From positions 1-64,000 of the forward strand of contig CAAGJO010000024.1 of NCBI GenBank assembly GCA_900770285.1: DNA of 64,000 nt, read 5' to 3'. A program made the position numbers and the translations under genes. The DNA is from Oscillospiraceae bacterium (lineage in GTDB: Bacteria; Bacillota; Clostridia; Oscillospirales; Ruminococcaceae). Under the pieces are notes generated by a model, which saw only the letters and a list, made by a program, of their open reading frames with translations, ran no database searches and was not told where the DNA came from. Positions 52,826-60,840 of the stretch are shown one piece after another (the first letter of the stretch is position 1; each line of letters begins with the position of its first letter).

Positions 52826-53683
52826 CTACTCTAAATTTTTTAATTCCTTCAGTTCGTCTTTGCCGACTTTTATAACTGTGTCCTTAATGACTTCAACATC
52901 TTTCTTGTTAAGAGTCACAACAGCATCGGTTTCGTTCATTTTTATTCTGAGCATACCTGTTATTAGATTAACGTCAATAACCACGCCAATTCCGTTTTCG
53001 GTTTTAACAACAGCTCCCGCTTTTGGCGTAACTTTCAAAAGCTCCTCATAGCCTTTCTGTTCGTAATTCAGACAGCACATAAGCCTTCCGCAGCTTCCTG
53101 AAATTTTTGATGGATTAAGCGATAACGATTGCTCTTTCGCCATTTTTATGGATACCGGAACAAAGTCCCCCAGGAATCTTGAACAGCAGTATGGCTGACC
53201 GCAAATTCCGCAGCCTCCAAGCTTTTTCGCCTCGTCACGAACACCGATTTGCCGCAGCTCTATTCTGGTGCGGAAAACAGATGCCAAATCTTTTACAAGC
53301 TCTCTGAAATCTACTCTGCCGTCAGCAGTAAAGTAAAATAAAAGCTTGCTGTTGTCGAAGGTATACTCCGCTGAAGTCAGGTTCATATCCAACTTATGTT
53401 TGACAATTTTTTGCTGGCATATTTCAAAAGCCTTCTTTTCCTTTTCCTTGTTTTCCTCTATGATTTTGTAATCCTCTTTTGTTGCAAGGCGTATAACGGG
53501 CTTTATAGGCTGTTCTAAGGCTGTTTCATCAATTTCACGGTCTGCGAGTACAACTTTCCCGCACTCTGTGCCCCTTGAAGTTTCAACAATAACATCATCA
53601 TTAAGATTAATGTCCCAATTCTTTGGGTCAAAATAATATATCTTACCAATTTCCTTAAATCTTACTCCGACAACTTTTAGCAT
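52826..53683 (-). CDS. ricT: RicT/YaaT PSP1-domain protein
   Basis: 285 residues. The PSP1 C-terminal domain has the cysteine cluster KKLGGCGICGQPYCCSRFL and GSCGRLMCCLNYEQ, which binds Fe-S clusters in the Bacillus RicA-RicF-RicT complex. That complex promotes RNase Y-dependent mRNA maturation and sporulation. RicA and RicF are not in this window. Start ATG at 53683 after AAAGGAC. It follows holB by 29 nt in the darA-holB-ricT order found in Firmicutes. Confidence 0.92.
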   Translation of the reverse strand: MLKVVGVRFKEIGKIYYFDPKNWDINLNDDVIVETSRGTECGKVVLADREIDETALEQPIKPVIRLATKEDYKIIEENKEKEKKAFEICQQKIVKHKLDMNLTSAEYTFDNSKLLFYFTADGRVDFRELVKDLASVFRTRIELRQIGVRDEAKKLGGCGICGQPYCCSRFLGDFVPVSIKMAKEQSLSLNPSKISGSCGRLMCCLNYEQKGYEELLKVTPKAGAVVKTENGIGVVIDVNLITGMLRIKMNETDAVVTLNKKDVEVIKDTVIKVGKDELKELKNLE

Positions 53684-53712
53684 AAATCGGTCCTTTCCTT
53701 TCAAAAAAGTAT

Positions 53713-54696
53713 CTATCTGTCTGTAAATAATTCTGTGATAAAAGCATTTATAGTTAAACTCTTGTTAGCGTTGGCTTTTAGTTTTATTAATCCCTTTTTC
53801 GCCGATTGATAAAACTCTTCACATTCCTCAGCAGTGTGCTGCTCCGCAATTTTTTCAGATTGTTCTCTTAAACAGCCGATAGTGCTCCTGATCCCTTCTG
53901 TTATAACTGCTGAGTCCCTGAAAACTTCTTCTAACAGCAAAAAAATTTGCTTAAGCATTTCCTTGTTGCTTTCTGCGGAAAATAAAGCCCTTAACGCTGA
54001 ATATTCATCTCCTGCCGCAACTGAATCAGCAACATTTCCTGCAATTTCAACAGCTTGTGAAAACAAGGGATTTTCAAGATAATCTACACATCTTCCTATT
54101 GAGCCTTCTCCAAATAAAACAGCTTTTTCAATGCTCTCATCATCATATTTTCCTGACTCCGAAAGATATTCACGGCTTTGCTCTGATGTGCATGGACATG
54201 TGTTTAAAGATATAACTCTTGATAAAATTGTGGGCAGGAAAATATCTCTTGAAACTGCCGTAAGTATGATTATACAATGGTCAGGCGGTTCCTCAATAAG
54301 CTTTAAAAGCGTGTTCTGCACCTGTATAAGAGTGTTCCCCGATCGATCAAGATCGGGAATTAAATATACCTTGTATTTGCTTTCATTTGGTTTTATAACT
54401 GCGTCTGAAACAATGCTCCTGATGGTTTCAAGAGTATAGTTTCCATTTTCATTTGCCTGTGCAGTAATAAAATCAGGATGAACGTTTTGTGCAATCATTC
54501 TGCATGACTTGCATTTTCCGCAGGGTTCTCCCTTTCCGCTCTCACATAAAAGAGATGCTGCAATGTATGATGCCATTGCTTTTTTACCCTGACCTTTTTC
54601 GCCGAAAATAGCAATTGAGTGAGGTTCTCTGCCTTTTTCTATAAAAGATTTTATCAGCGATTTTGTGCTGTCATTGGAATATAACTTAATGCTCAT
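53713..54696 (-). CDS. holB: DNA polymerase III delta' subunit
   Basis: 327 residues. An AAA+ clamp-loader fold: P-loop-like GEKGQGKKAMASYIA, the zinc Cys set in CESGKGEPCGKCKSC, DLDRSGNTLIQVQNTLLKLIEEPP, and SRVISLNTCPC as the sensor/arginine region. The family's ATP-site is often inactive. It loads the beta clamp at forks. It lies between darA and ricT. Confidence 0.92.
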   Translation of the reverse strand: MSIKLYSNDSTKSLIKSFIEKGREPHSIAIFGEKGQGKKAMASYIAASLLCESGKGEPCGKCKSCRMIAQNVHPDFITAQANENGNYTLETIRSIVSDAVIKPNESKYKVYLIPDLDRSGNTLIQVQNTLLKLIEEPPDHCIIILTAVSRDIFLPTILSRVISLNTCPCTSEQSREYLSESGKYDDESIEKAVLFGEGSIGRCVDYLENPLFSQAVEIAGNVADSVAAGDEYSALRALFSAESNKEMLKQIFLLLEEVFRDSAVITEGIRSTIGCLREQSEKIAEQHTAEECEEFYQSAKKGLIKLKANANKSLTINAFITELFTDR

Positions 54697-54711
54697 ATAA
54701 GCTCCCAGATA

Positions 54712-55035
54712 CTAAACCTGTTCAAATCTCTCAATATTAGTAACAAAAATTGTGGCGCCGCCAACTGTAACCTCTACAGGATAGGATTCTCCAAATCCCA
54801 TTTCCATAAGTGTAGATGAAGATACAAACTGCTTTCTCTTTTTAGAGAATTCAGAACAAATCGAAATAACCTTGTCAACCTCTTCGTCCTTGCAGCAAAT
54901 CATAAATGTGGTGTTGCCTGCGGAAAGAAAACCGCCGGAAGAAGAGAGCTTTGTAACTCTGAATCCGTTTTTTGTCAGATTTTTTGAAACCGAATAGGTG
55001 TCATCGTCATTCACAATAGCATAAACCAGTTTCAT
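54712..55035 (-). CDS. darA: c-di-AMP receptor DarA (PstA, PII-like)
   Basis: 107 residues. A PII-like fold with MKLVYAIVNDDDTYSVSKNL, GFRVTKLSSSGGFLSAGNTTF and the C-terminal VEVTVGGATIFVTNIERF. DarA binds c-di-AMP at the trimer interface through its large loops. The start ATG at 55035 has AAAGGA upstream, and a promoter lies close by at 55058-55085. Confidence 0.9.
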   Translation of the reverse strand: MKLVYAIVNDDDTYSVSKNLTKNGFRVTKLSSSGGFLSAGNTTFMICCKDEEVDKVISICSEFSKKRKQFVSSSTLMEMGFGESYPVEVTVGGATIFVTNIERFEQV

Positions 55036-55057
55036 ATGTAAGTTCCTTTCAACATTC

Positions 55058-55085
55058 GTTATATTACTATCCACAGAATTTTCAA
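55058..55085 (-). promoter_or_regulatory. Probable promoter of darA-holB-ricT
   Basis: TTGAAA (55080-55085), a 16-bp spacer and TATAAC (55058-55063). A second candidate, an extended -10 TGcTATAAT at 55151-55156, overlaps the end of the decarboxylase gene. Confidence 0.55.
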
Positions 55086-55151
55086 TCTTATGCGGCAGTA
55101 CAGCTTTTCAGAATAAACATCTTGCCTCTATGCAATAGTCTGCCCTGATTA

Positions 55152-56492
55152 TTATAGCACATTAATCGTTAAAATTCCATACTTTTTTAAGATTTTTACA
55201 ATTTCAGAGGTAACCAGCTCTCCCGGTGCAATTACCGGAACAGACGGCTGACATGAAATCGCCGACCTTGCACAGATTTTTCCCTCTGCATTTTCAACAG
55301 ATACATTGCGGCAGGAAGAAAAGTAAGCCTGCCGTATAGTCATCTTTTTAACCGCTTTTACAACCTTGATATCATCCGGAATAATCGGTTCTTTCTGAGA
55401 TATGTTTTTCATAGCCTTTTCAAAACGCTGAAAATCTTTTTGAGTATTGTATGGCGATATCATAAGCACAACACAGTTCACATCTGCATATTCACACTCA
55501 ATTTTATATTCTCTTAAAAGCTGGCTTAATTCACTGCCTCTGTAACCGCTTTTGTTGGCATAGATCGTAAGCTTTAAAGGCTCGTTCTGCCTTATATCCC
55601 AGCCGTATGATTTTATTTTTCCGCATAAATCTGCAATTCGCACCCCGCAGCGGCGTATTTTTTCCGGAAGCTCGCCATAAAGCTCACCGCAGCATTTATC
55701 CAGTGATTGCATAATCAAATATGAAGGACTTGTAGATGCAAATAAACTCATTGCCGATTTTGCACATTCAGCAAATTCTTTGGGTGCATTTGCTGAAATA
55801 TGCAGATAGCTCCCTCCAGTATAAACAGGCAGGGTTTTGTGTGCTGAATCGGCACATATATCTGCACCCAGGTCTATAGGATGACATGATTTTTCCAGAA
55901 ATTTTAAATATGCACCGTGAGCATTGTCCACAGCCAGAATCACCCCGTATTTGTGACATACCTTTGCAATGCTTTCTATGTCCAGAATATTGCCCAGATA
56001 GTCGGGGGAAGTCACATAAACCCCGTCAGGTTTTCGCTTTGCATTTTTTATAGCATATTCAATTTCATCAGCAGTAACCAATGAAGAACACAGTCCGCCG
56101 GACTTTTCAGCATAAACCCAGTCCACATCAATATCCAAAAGACAGCATCCGTCAATAAAAGCCTTATGCACATTTCTTGACGCAATTATATACGGTTTAT
56201 AAGCAGTGTCTTTACAGCAGAAGGCTATGACCGCAAGCATTGATTTTATGGATAAACTTGAACCTTCAGTAGAATAAAGAGTCCTCTCCGTTCCGAAAAG
56301 ACGGGAAGTCAGCTCTTCGCTTTCTGCAATAATTCCCTCAGCCTCATAAAGATAATCTGCACCTTTAATTTCTGTTATGTCCAAAGGCTCCATGCCATGA
56401 ACAGGAATACCCTTATGTCCCGGCATATGAAATCTGCTGTTTTTTTTGTTTTTATATTCATTTACAAAATCGTTTATAGGCGTGTATGACAT
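55152..56492 (-). CDS. Orn/Lys/Arg decarboxylase-family PLP enzyme
   Basis: 446 residues. FHMPGHKG at the N-terminus, GADYLYEAEG, YVTSPDYLGNILDI, AVDNAHGAYL and the PLP lysine in DSAHKTLPVYTGGSYLH are family hallmarks. The short C-terminal domain matches the YaaO-type subgroup. It probably makes a polyamine precursor (cadaverine, agmatine or putrescine). It lies in the usual Firmicutes place before the c-di-AMP receptor, but tmk is absent. The start ATG at 56492 follows GGAGAAA. Confidence 0.88.
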   Translation of the reverse strand: MSYTPINDFVNEYKNKKNSRFHMPGHKGIPVHGMEPLDITEIKGADYLYEAEGIIAESEELTSRLFGTERTLYSTEGSSLSIKSMLAVIAFCCKDTAYKPYIIASRNVHKAFIDGCCLLDIDVDWVYAEKSGGLCSSLVTADEIEYAIKNAKRKPDGVYVTSPDYLGNILDIESIAKVCHKYGVILAVDNAHGAYLKFLEKSCHPIDLGADICADSAHKTLPVYTGGSYLHISANAPKEFAECAKSAMSLFASTSPSYLIMQSLDKCCGELYGELPEKIRRCGVRIADLCGKIKSYGWDIRQNEPLKLTIYANKSGYRGSELSQLLREYKIECEYADVNCVVLMISPYNTQKDFQRFEKAMKNISQKEPIIPDDIKVVKAVKKMTIRQAYFSSCRNVSVENAEGKICARSAISCQPSVPVIAPGELVTSEIVKILKKYGILTINVL

Positions 56493-56506
56493 AAATTTCT
56501 CCAATA

Positions 56507-56803
56507 TTATTTCTGACTGTATAATGTGTTAAGCTCACACCCCACAATACTGCGGTATATTCTTTTTCTGCCACGGTTTAAAGTTCTTGCAACCGTGGAG
56601 GGAACGACACCCTCCTGAGTGGCAATTTGAGCTAAATTCATATTTTTCATATAATATAACATTATATACTTCTTTTGTGTTTTCGTCAAATTCATATCCA
56701 TAAGCGTGCCCATAAGCTTCAAACGGTGTTCTTTTTCAGAATCACTCTCCTCTCGAATAGGATGAAAGAACCCCTGCATAATATCCCTGTCAAATTTGCT
56801 CAA
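56507..56803 (-). CDS. Sigma-70 region-4-like HTH protein
   Basis: 98 residues. The segment MNLTKTQKKYIMLYYMKNMNLAQIATQEGVVPSTVARTLNRGRKRIYRSI is a region-4 helix-turn-helix. No region 2 is visible, so it is not a full sigma factor; it may be a phage-type late activator or a sigma-like co-factor. Its start overlaps the end of the coiled-coil gene by 4 nt (ATGA). It is the second gene behind the LexA-boxed promoter. Confidence 0.75.
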   Translation of the reverse strand: MSKFDRDIMQGFFHPIREESDSEKEHRLKLMGTLMDMNLTKTQKKYIMLYYMKNMNLAQIATQEGVVPSTVARTLNRGRKRIYRSIVGCELNTLYSQK

Positions 56804-57048
56804 GCAGCCTCATCTCCCGAAAAGCTTTTGATAACACTGGGACTTGGTGCTTTGGGCGAAATATGCTCTTTCATGGCAATAATCATCACACGCAATTCAT
56901 AGCATTCTTCTTTCAGTGTCTCAATCCGCCATTCCAGCTTATGTATTTCATCAATATCGGTTTCTGCTCTGAGCTTTTCTTTCAGCTGGTCAATTCTTTT
57001 ACTAAGTTCTTCTAAAGTTTGTTCATAATTTTCAATAAGCTTTTTCAT
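56800..57048 (-). CDS. Small coiled-coil protein
   Basis: 82 residues. Residues 1-60 are a strong heptad-like helix (LIENYEQTLEELSKRIDQLKEKLRAE, ECYELRVMIIAMKEH); the tail is polar. AAAGGA precedes the ATG at 57048. It resembles small coiled-coil proteins often found next to sigma-like genes in phage regions of Firmicutes. First gene behind the SOS-box promoter. Confidence 0.7.
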   Translation of the reverse strand: MKKLIENYEQTLEELSKRIDQLKEKLRAETDIDEIHKLEWRIETLKEECYELRVMIIAMKEHISPKAPSPSVIKSFSGDEAA

Positions 57049-57090
57049 TGCGTTTTTTCCTTTCTTTTTATTTTCCATATGGATCAAATC

Positions 57091-57102
57091 GAACATATGT
57101 TC
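57091..57102 (-). promoter_or_regulatory. LexA (SOS) box
   Basis: GAACATATGTTC is a perfect 12-bp palindrome that matches the Gram-positive SOS box GAAC-N4-GTTC, with a flanking G that extends the match to GAACATATGTTCG. It sits just downstream of the -10 box of the promoter at 57111-57138, where LexA would block initiation. Confidence 0.82.
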
Positions 57103-57110
57103 TATAATTA

Positions 57111-57138
57111 ATGATAACACATATTTCCCAAAAGTCAA
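57111..57138 (-). promoter_or_regulatory. Promoter of the coiled-coil/sigma-like operon
   Basis: TTGACT (57133-57138), a 16-bp spacer and TATCAT (57111-57116), with TGt before the -10. Confidence 0.7.
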
Positions 57139-57209
57139 GGAAATAGCTTAAAAATAATCTTTTTGGTTAAAATGAGGGATTTTTTACGGACAGTTTGTGC
57201 AAAATGACG

Positions 57210-57238
57210 TTGACAAAAACTGAAATATAAGATATAAT
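57210..57238 (+). promoter_or_regulatory. Sigma-A promoter of the DUF896 gene
   Basis: Perfect TTGACA (57210-57215), a 17-bp spacer and perfect TATAAT (57233-57238). It is among the strongest-looking promoters of the window. Confidence 0.8.
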
Positions 57239-57365
57239 AAGTATCACATTATAAGAATTTTAAAAGAATAATCACAAACAAAATCATAATTTGGTTTTGA
57301 ATGTCGGGTAATTCATAATATGAATTGCCTTTTTTGTTTTTAGTTATGAGGAAAAAGGAACTGCT

Positions 57366-57593
57366 ATGGATGAAAAAAAATTGAACCGTCTTTCTGAACT
57401 TACAAAAATCTCCCGTGAACGTGCTTTGACAGAAGCTGAAAAAGAAGAACGTGAAAAACTCAGAAATGAATACAGACAAGCTGTTACAGGAAACTTGCGC
57501 AATCAGCTGGAACACACCACCATCATCAACCCTGACGGTACAAAAATTCATGTTAAAAACATTAAGTTTGACGGAAAGAAGGGCGGAAAGTAA
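57366..57593 (+). CDS. DUF896/YnzC family protein
   Basis: 75 residues. LNRLSELTKISRERALTEAEKEEREKLRNEY is the DUF896 signature, a two-helix protein. In Bacillus, ynzC sits in the LexA-controlled yneA-yneB-ynzC operon, and here the gene faces an SOS-boxed operon 270 bp away. AAAGGA lies upstream of the ATG. The stop overlaps the start of the WYL gene. Confidence 0.9.
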   Translation: MDEKKLNRLSELTKISRERALTEAEKEEREKLRNEYRQAVTGNLRNQLEHTTIINPDGTKIHVKNIKFDGKKGGK

Positions 57594-58579
57594 TGACGGC
57601 ACTTTCACGGCAAAAGCAAAAGCTGTTGATCATGGAACAGATCTTCAGGAAATATACCGATGAAAATCATTCTCTTACAGGTGTACAGCTTATTGAAATG
57701 CTCGGCAGTTACGGCATAAAAGCCGAAAGAAAAACTATTTATGACGATATTTCCACTCTCATAGAAAGCGGTCTGCCGCTGGAAATAAAAAGAATCGGTC
57801 ATTCCAACTCATATTTTCTTGCAGAGCGTGTTTTTTACGATGAAGAACTTTATATTTTAGCAGATGCAGTGGCATCTTCCCGCTTCCTCACAAAGAAAAA
57901 GTCAAACGCACTTATAAAAAAGCTGCAGACTCTTACCTCTGAATACAAATCCAACGAGCTCAGACGTTCATTCTATGTGGAAAACCGTGCAAAATCTTTT
58001 AATGAGGCTATATACTACAGTATAAATAAAATTCAAAACGGTATTTTTGATAATCTGGATATAACTTTTAAATACTATGAATACTCAGTAGATAAGAAAA
58101 AGCATCTCAAACATAACGGCGAACTTTATACTGTTTCACCCTATCAGCTCATATGGGAAAACGATAAGTATTATCTCGGAGCATACTCGTATAAATATCA
58201 GAAGATATGCCGCTATCGTGTTGACAAAATGACAAATGTGAACATTACTGACAATCAGCGTCACAAGCTTACAGATGAGGAATCAGACGAGCTGAAAAAT
58301 CTGCAATCGGTTTATTCCATGTACGGCGGAAAAAAAGAAACTGTTACCATACAGTTTGACAACAGCCTCATTGATGTAGTTATGGACCGTTTCGGCGAAA
58401 AAATCAACTGCACAAAAAATTCAGACAGTACATTTTACATAACTACCGAAGTTGAAATTGCACCAACATTTTGGGGCTGGATTTTCCAATTCGGCAGCAA
58501 AGTTAAAATTTTAGCTCCGCAGAATGTCGTTCATATGGCAAAGAAAGAACTTAATGAACTTATTAACAGCTATTCATAA
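57593..58579 (+). CDS. WYL-domain transcriptional regulator
   Basis: 328 residues. An N-terminal winged HTH (HSLTGVQLIEMLGSYGIKAERKTIYDDI) is followed by the WYL domain (VSPYQLIWENDKYYLGAYS, KICRYRVDKMTNVNITD) and a WCX-like end (FWGWIFQFGSKVKIL). WYL regulators sense nucleic acids or small ligands and often control defence or phage genes. The start overlaps the DUF896 stop by 1 nt. Confidence 0.9.
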   Translation: MTALSRQKQKLLIMEQIFRKYTDENHSLTGVQLIEMLGSYGIKAERKTIYDDISTLIESGLPLEIKRIGHSNSYFLAERVFYDEELYILADAVASSRFLTKKKSNALIKKLQTLTSEYKSNELRRSFYVENRAKSFNEAIYYSINKIQNGIFDNLDITFKYYEYSVDKKKHLKHNGELYTVSPYQLIWENDKYYLGAYSYKYQKICRYRVDKMTNVNITDNQRHKLTDEESDELKNLQSVYSMYGGKKETVTIQFDNSLIDVVMDRFGEKINCTKNSDSTFYITTEVEIAPTFWGWIFQFGSKVKILAPQNVVHMAKKELNELINSYS

Positions 58580-58602
58580 TCTGAATATTTTTGCATTTTT
58601 AA

Positions 58603-58632
58603 ACAGCCTCAGGTGAGTACACCTGGGGCTGT
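58603..58632. terminator. Hairpin between the WYL gene and the phage cassette
   Basis: The stem ACAGCCtCAGGTG / CACCTGgGGCTGT has a 4-nt loop and lies between convergent genes. The T-runs are short, so termination is likely but not strong. Confidence 0.6.
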
Positions 58633-58673
58633 CCGTGCGTATGAACCTTTTGAGAAGAGCAAGCTCAGAGTCG

Positions 58674-59609
58674 TCAGAGCAGACCGTCACGGTAAACAGT
58701 TATTTTAGTAATAATTCCTTTCCTGCTGCCTGAAAGCTCTACCTTTGAAATTTTCTCGTCAACTAAAAAATCACCGTCAGAATTGCTGAAACTTGCTCTG
58801 TCGCATAAATTTTCTTCCCTGAAACCTTCATAGGTTATAAATCTGCTGACAATATGCCTGCTTGAATAATCCAGCTTTGCTTTCAGACCCTTATCTGTAT
58901 CAGAAAGCCATTGCTTGTCCAAAGGATAATACTTGACTCTCACAATATCCATATCATTAGTAAGAGAATTGCTTTGAGAAAATGAATATGTGTTGTCATC
59001 ATCGCCCACATCCTTCATATACACTTCGGACAGAATGTTTCCGCTGCTGACACTTTCCCCCATGGAAAGAATTTTCTCATTGTCATAGGTAAACTGCTTT
59101 GCATCGCTGTCAGTAACATAAACCGAATTGGAATTTTTTATGTATGGGTAATTTCCGAAAGCCTTACAAGCATAGGCACAAATTGCGTCCCAGATTGTAG
59201 ATTTTTCTTTTACATAAATATAGTTTACAACATCTGAAACCCCCTGCCAGCTGACTTTCGGAATGTTAGTATTCTCAGATATAATCGAGCCCAGACTGAT
59301 ATCATTTCTGATTCCCGGTTTTGGCTCATTCTGACCTAAAAGCATAGTATATCCACGGGATAAAAAGCTTAAAATATATCTGCCCCCGGAAAACTTTCTT
59401 GTAACATTGTCGGGCATTCCGCTGTGCAGCAGAGTATCGTTGAAATAAAGCTCAATGGTTTTTATGTCAATGATCTCACCGCTGAAAACAGCACTGCCTG
59501 AAAGTTGTGTAAAGGGGGTGTACCTCTCCCTTACAAACCGGAAATTTATTGGCTTAACAAAATCGTAATTATCATTTTTGTATATGATTTTCAGGCTTAT
59601 ACTGCCCAT
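58674..59609 (-). CDS. Phage tail hub/baseplate-like protein (XkdQ/gpP/GPD-like)
   Basis: 311 residues, the last gene of the cassette. Features of phage hub proteins: an N-terminal beta domain (FTQLSGSAVFSGE, LHSGMPDNVTRKFSGGRYILSF), a linker, WDAICAYACKAF (LysM-like use of a small helical turn), then a C-terminal beta domain (ISKVELSGSRKGIITKITV). The likeness to XkdQ/gpP is inferred from layout and short motifs, not proven. It begins at the stop of the 123-residue gene. Confidence 0.55.
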   Translation of the reverse strand: MGSISLKIIYKNDNYDFVKPINFRFVRERYTPFTQLSGSAVFSGEIIDIKTIELYFNDTLLHSGMPDNVTRKFSGGRYILSFLSRGYTMLLGQNEPKPGIRNDISLGSIISENTNIPKVSWQGVSDVVNYIYVKEKSTIWDAICAYACKAFGNYPYIKNSNSVYVTDSDAKQFTYDNEKILSMGESVSSGNILSEVYMKDVGDDDNTYSFSQSNSLTNDMDIVRVKYYPLDKQWLSDTDKGLKAKLDYSSRHIVSRFITYEGFREENLCDRASFSNSDGDFLVDEKISKVELSGSRKGIITKITVYRDGLL

Positions 59610-59980
59610 TAATCAGCCACCTCCATAAATTCTATTTCAACAGTACCCAAAGGCGACAAGCTGTCAGATTCAGAAACCGCTTTTAAAAGAACCAGCTTGT
59701 TATAAAGCACACCGTCTATTACTGCATTGGCAATAATGCTCCCCGAAAGCTTTTGAAACTGATTGGCAATGTCAATAATATCATCCTTAAAAAAATGTCC
59801 TTTCAGCCTTATTTTAAAAGGATATGCACCATTTACCGCTGTATCTACATTTTCCGTCATTACCGCTATATCCGAGACCATAGCTGAGCTTTCAAATGCA
59901 ATGTTTTCAAAAAACAGTCTTATCTTTTTGTATACAAACTCTATTCTTTTGTTTTCCGATATATAATTTTCTACTGCCAT
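59609..59980 (-). CDS. Small phage-like structural protein, 123 residues
   Basis: Soluble, mixed alpha-beta: RIEFVYKKIRLFFENIAF, YPFKIRLKGHFFKDDIIDI, SLSPLGTVEIEFMEV. It overlaps the previous gene by 10 nt and touches the hub-like gene. It may be a tail-terminator or tail component; no family is recognised. Confidence 0.55.
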   Translation of the reverse strand: MAVENYISENKRIEFVYKKIRLFFENIAFESSAMVSDIAVMTENVDTAVNGAYPFKIRLKGHFFKDDIIDIANQFQKLSGSIIANAVIDGVLYNKLVLLKAVSESDSLSPLGTVEIEFMEVAD

Positions 59981-60399
59981 TCTCCTACCTCCGATTTTTT
60001 AATTATTATGACTTTAAGAATGGCTGAAATTTCTCCCTCCAGACGCTTTAAAATGCGATTTTCAGAGATTTCCGACACCTTAAGCTCCGTAACTGTATAA
60101 TTCTTTGCAAAACAAAGTCCACACAAAGCCTGCTCAATAGCATCATGCAGTTCCGACTGACCATCATAAAAGCCCTGTCTGCCGTCAATGCATACATTCA
60201 GCTTAATATCACATTCAACCCCGTATTGACTGCAATCAGACGAGCGAACCCTCGGCATTACCTTTTCCGCAGATGTTTCAAAAAAAGCTATAATGCTGTT
60301 GGGATATTTCATTGTATCTGCATTTTCATATTTTTCAAATACTGAAATCCCGCAGCCTTCAAGAATTTTCTTAATATCTGAGTTTATTTCACTTAACAA
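59971..60399 (-). CDS. Phage neck/tail-completion-like protein
   Basis: 142 residues with the pattern of minor neck proteins: CDIKLNVCIDGRQGFYDGQSELHDAIEQALCG, followed by a C-terminal beta strand. Position after the connector supports a tail-completion role; the family is not certain. Confidence 0.5.
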   Translation of the reverse strand: MLSEINSDIKKILEGCGISVFEKYENADTMKYPNSIIAFFETSAEKVMPRVRSSDCSQYGVECDIKLNVCIDGRQGFYDGQSELHDAIEQALCGLCFAKNYTVTELKVSEISENRILKRLEGEISAILKVIIIKKSEVGEWQ

Positions 60400-60774
60400 T
60401 CAAACCCCTCCGAAAGTGCTGAAAATAAATCCGCCGCCAATAAGGTCACTGATTGAATCAAGCACTGTTTTTCTGAGCTGAAACGCCGCCGATACCGCAT
60501 TTGAATCACTGTAATCTGAAACAGCTTTACCGCTTTGTGTCACCACTATCTTTTCTGCAAGATTACGGGAAAGTATGTATTCATAAACTCCGCACACTGC
60601 CGCCGCATATTCACATCGGCTTTTGTCCTCGGCAGACAGCTTTTTCTCTCCCAGTCTGCTCTCAATAAACACGGCAGAGCTTTCAATTATCTCCTGCTGA
60701 TTAAATTCTTCCTTTGAAATTCCCGTAAGCTTCAAAAAAAGCTCAGCTATATTTGCCTTGCTTAACTGTGACAT
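60400..60774 (-). CDS. Phage head-tail connector-like protein
   Basis: 124 residues, mostly helical: AELFLKLTGISKEEFNQQEIIES, CEYAAAVCGVYEYILSRN, LRKTVLDSISDLIGG. Small helical proteins directly after the capsid gene are usually head-tail adaptors. AAAGGAAG lies before the ATG. Confidence 0.55.
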   Translation of the reverse strand: MSQLSKANIAELFLKLTGISKEEFNQQEIIESSAVFIESRLGEKKLSAEDKSRCEYAAAVCGVYEYILSRNLAEKIVVTQSGKAVSDYSDSNAVSAAFQLRKTVLDSISDLIGGGFIFSTFGGV

Positions 60775-60840
60775 AATTATCTTCCTTTCTTATTTGCAAA
60801 GAGCAGCCGCCGTTAAAGGCGGCGACCCTTTGCATTTAAT

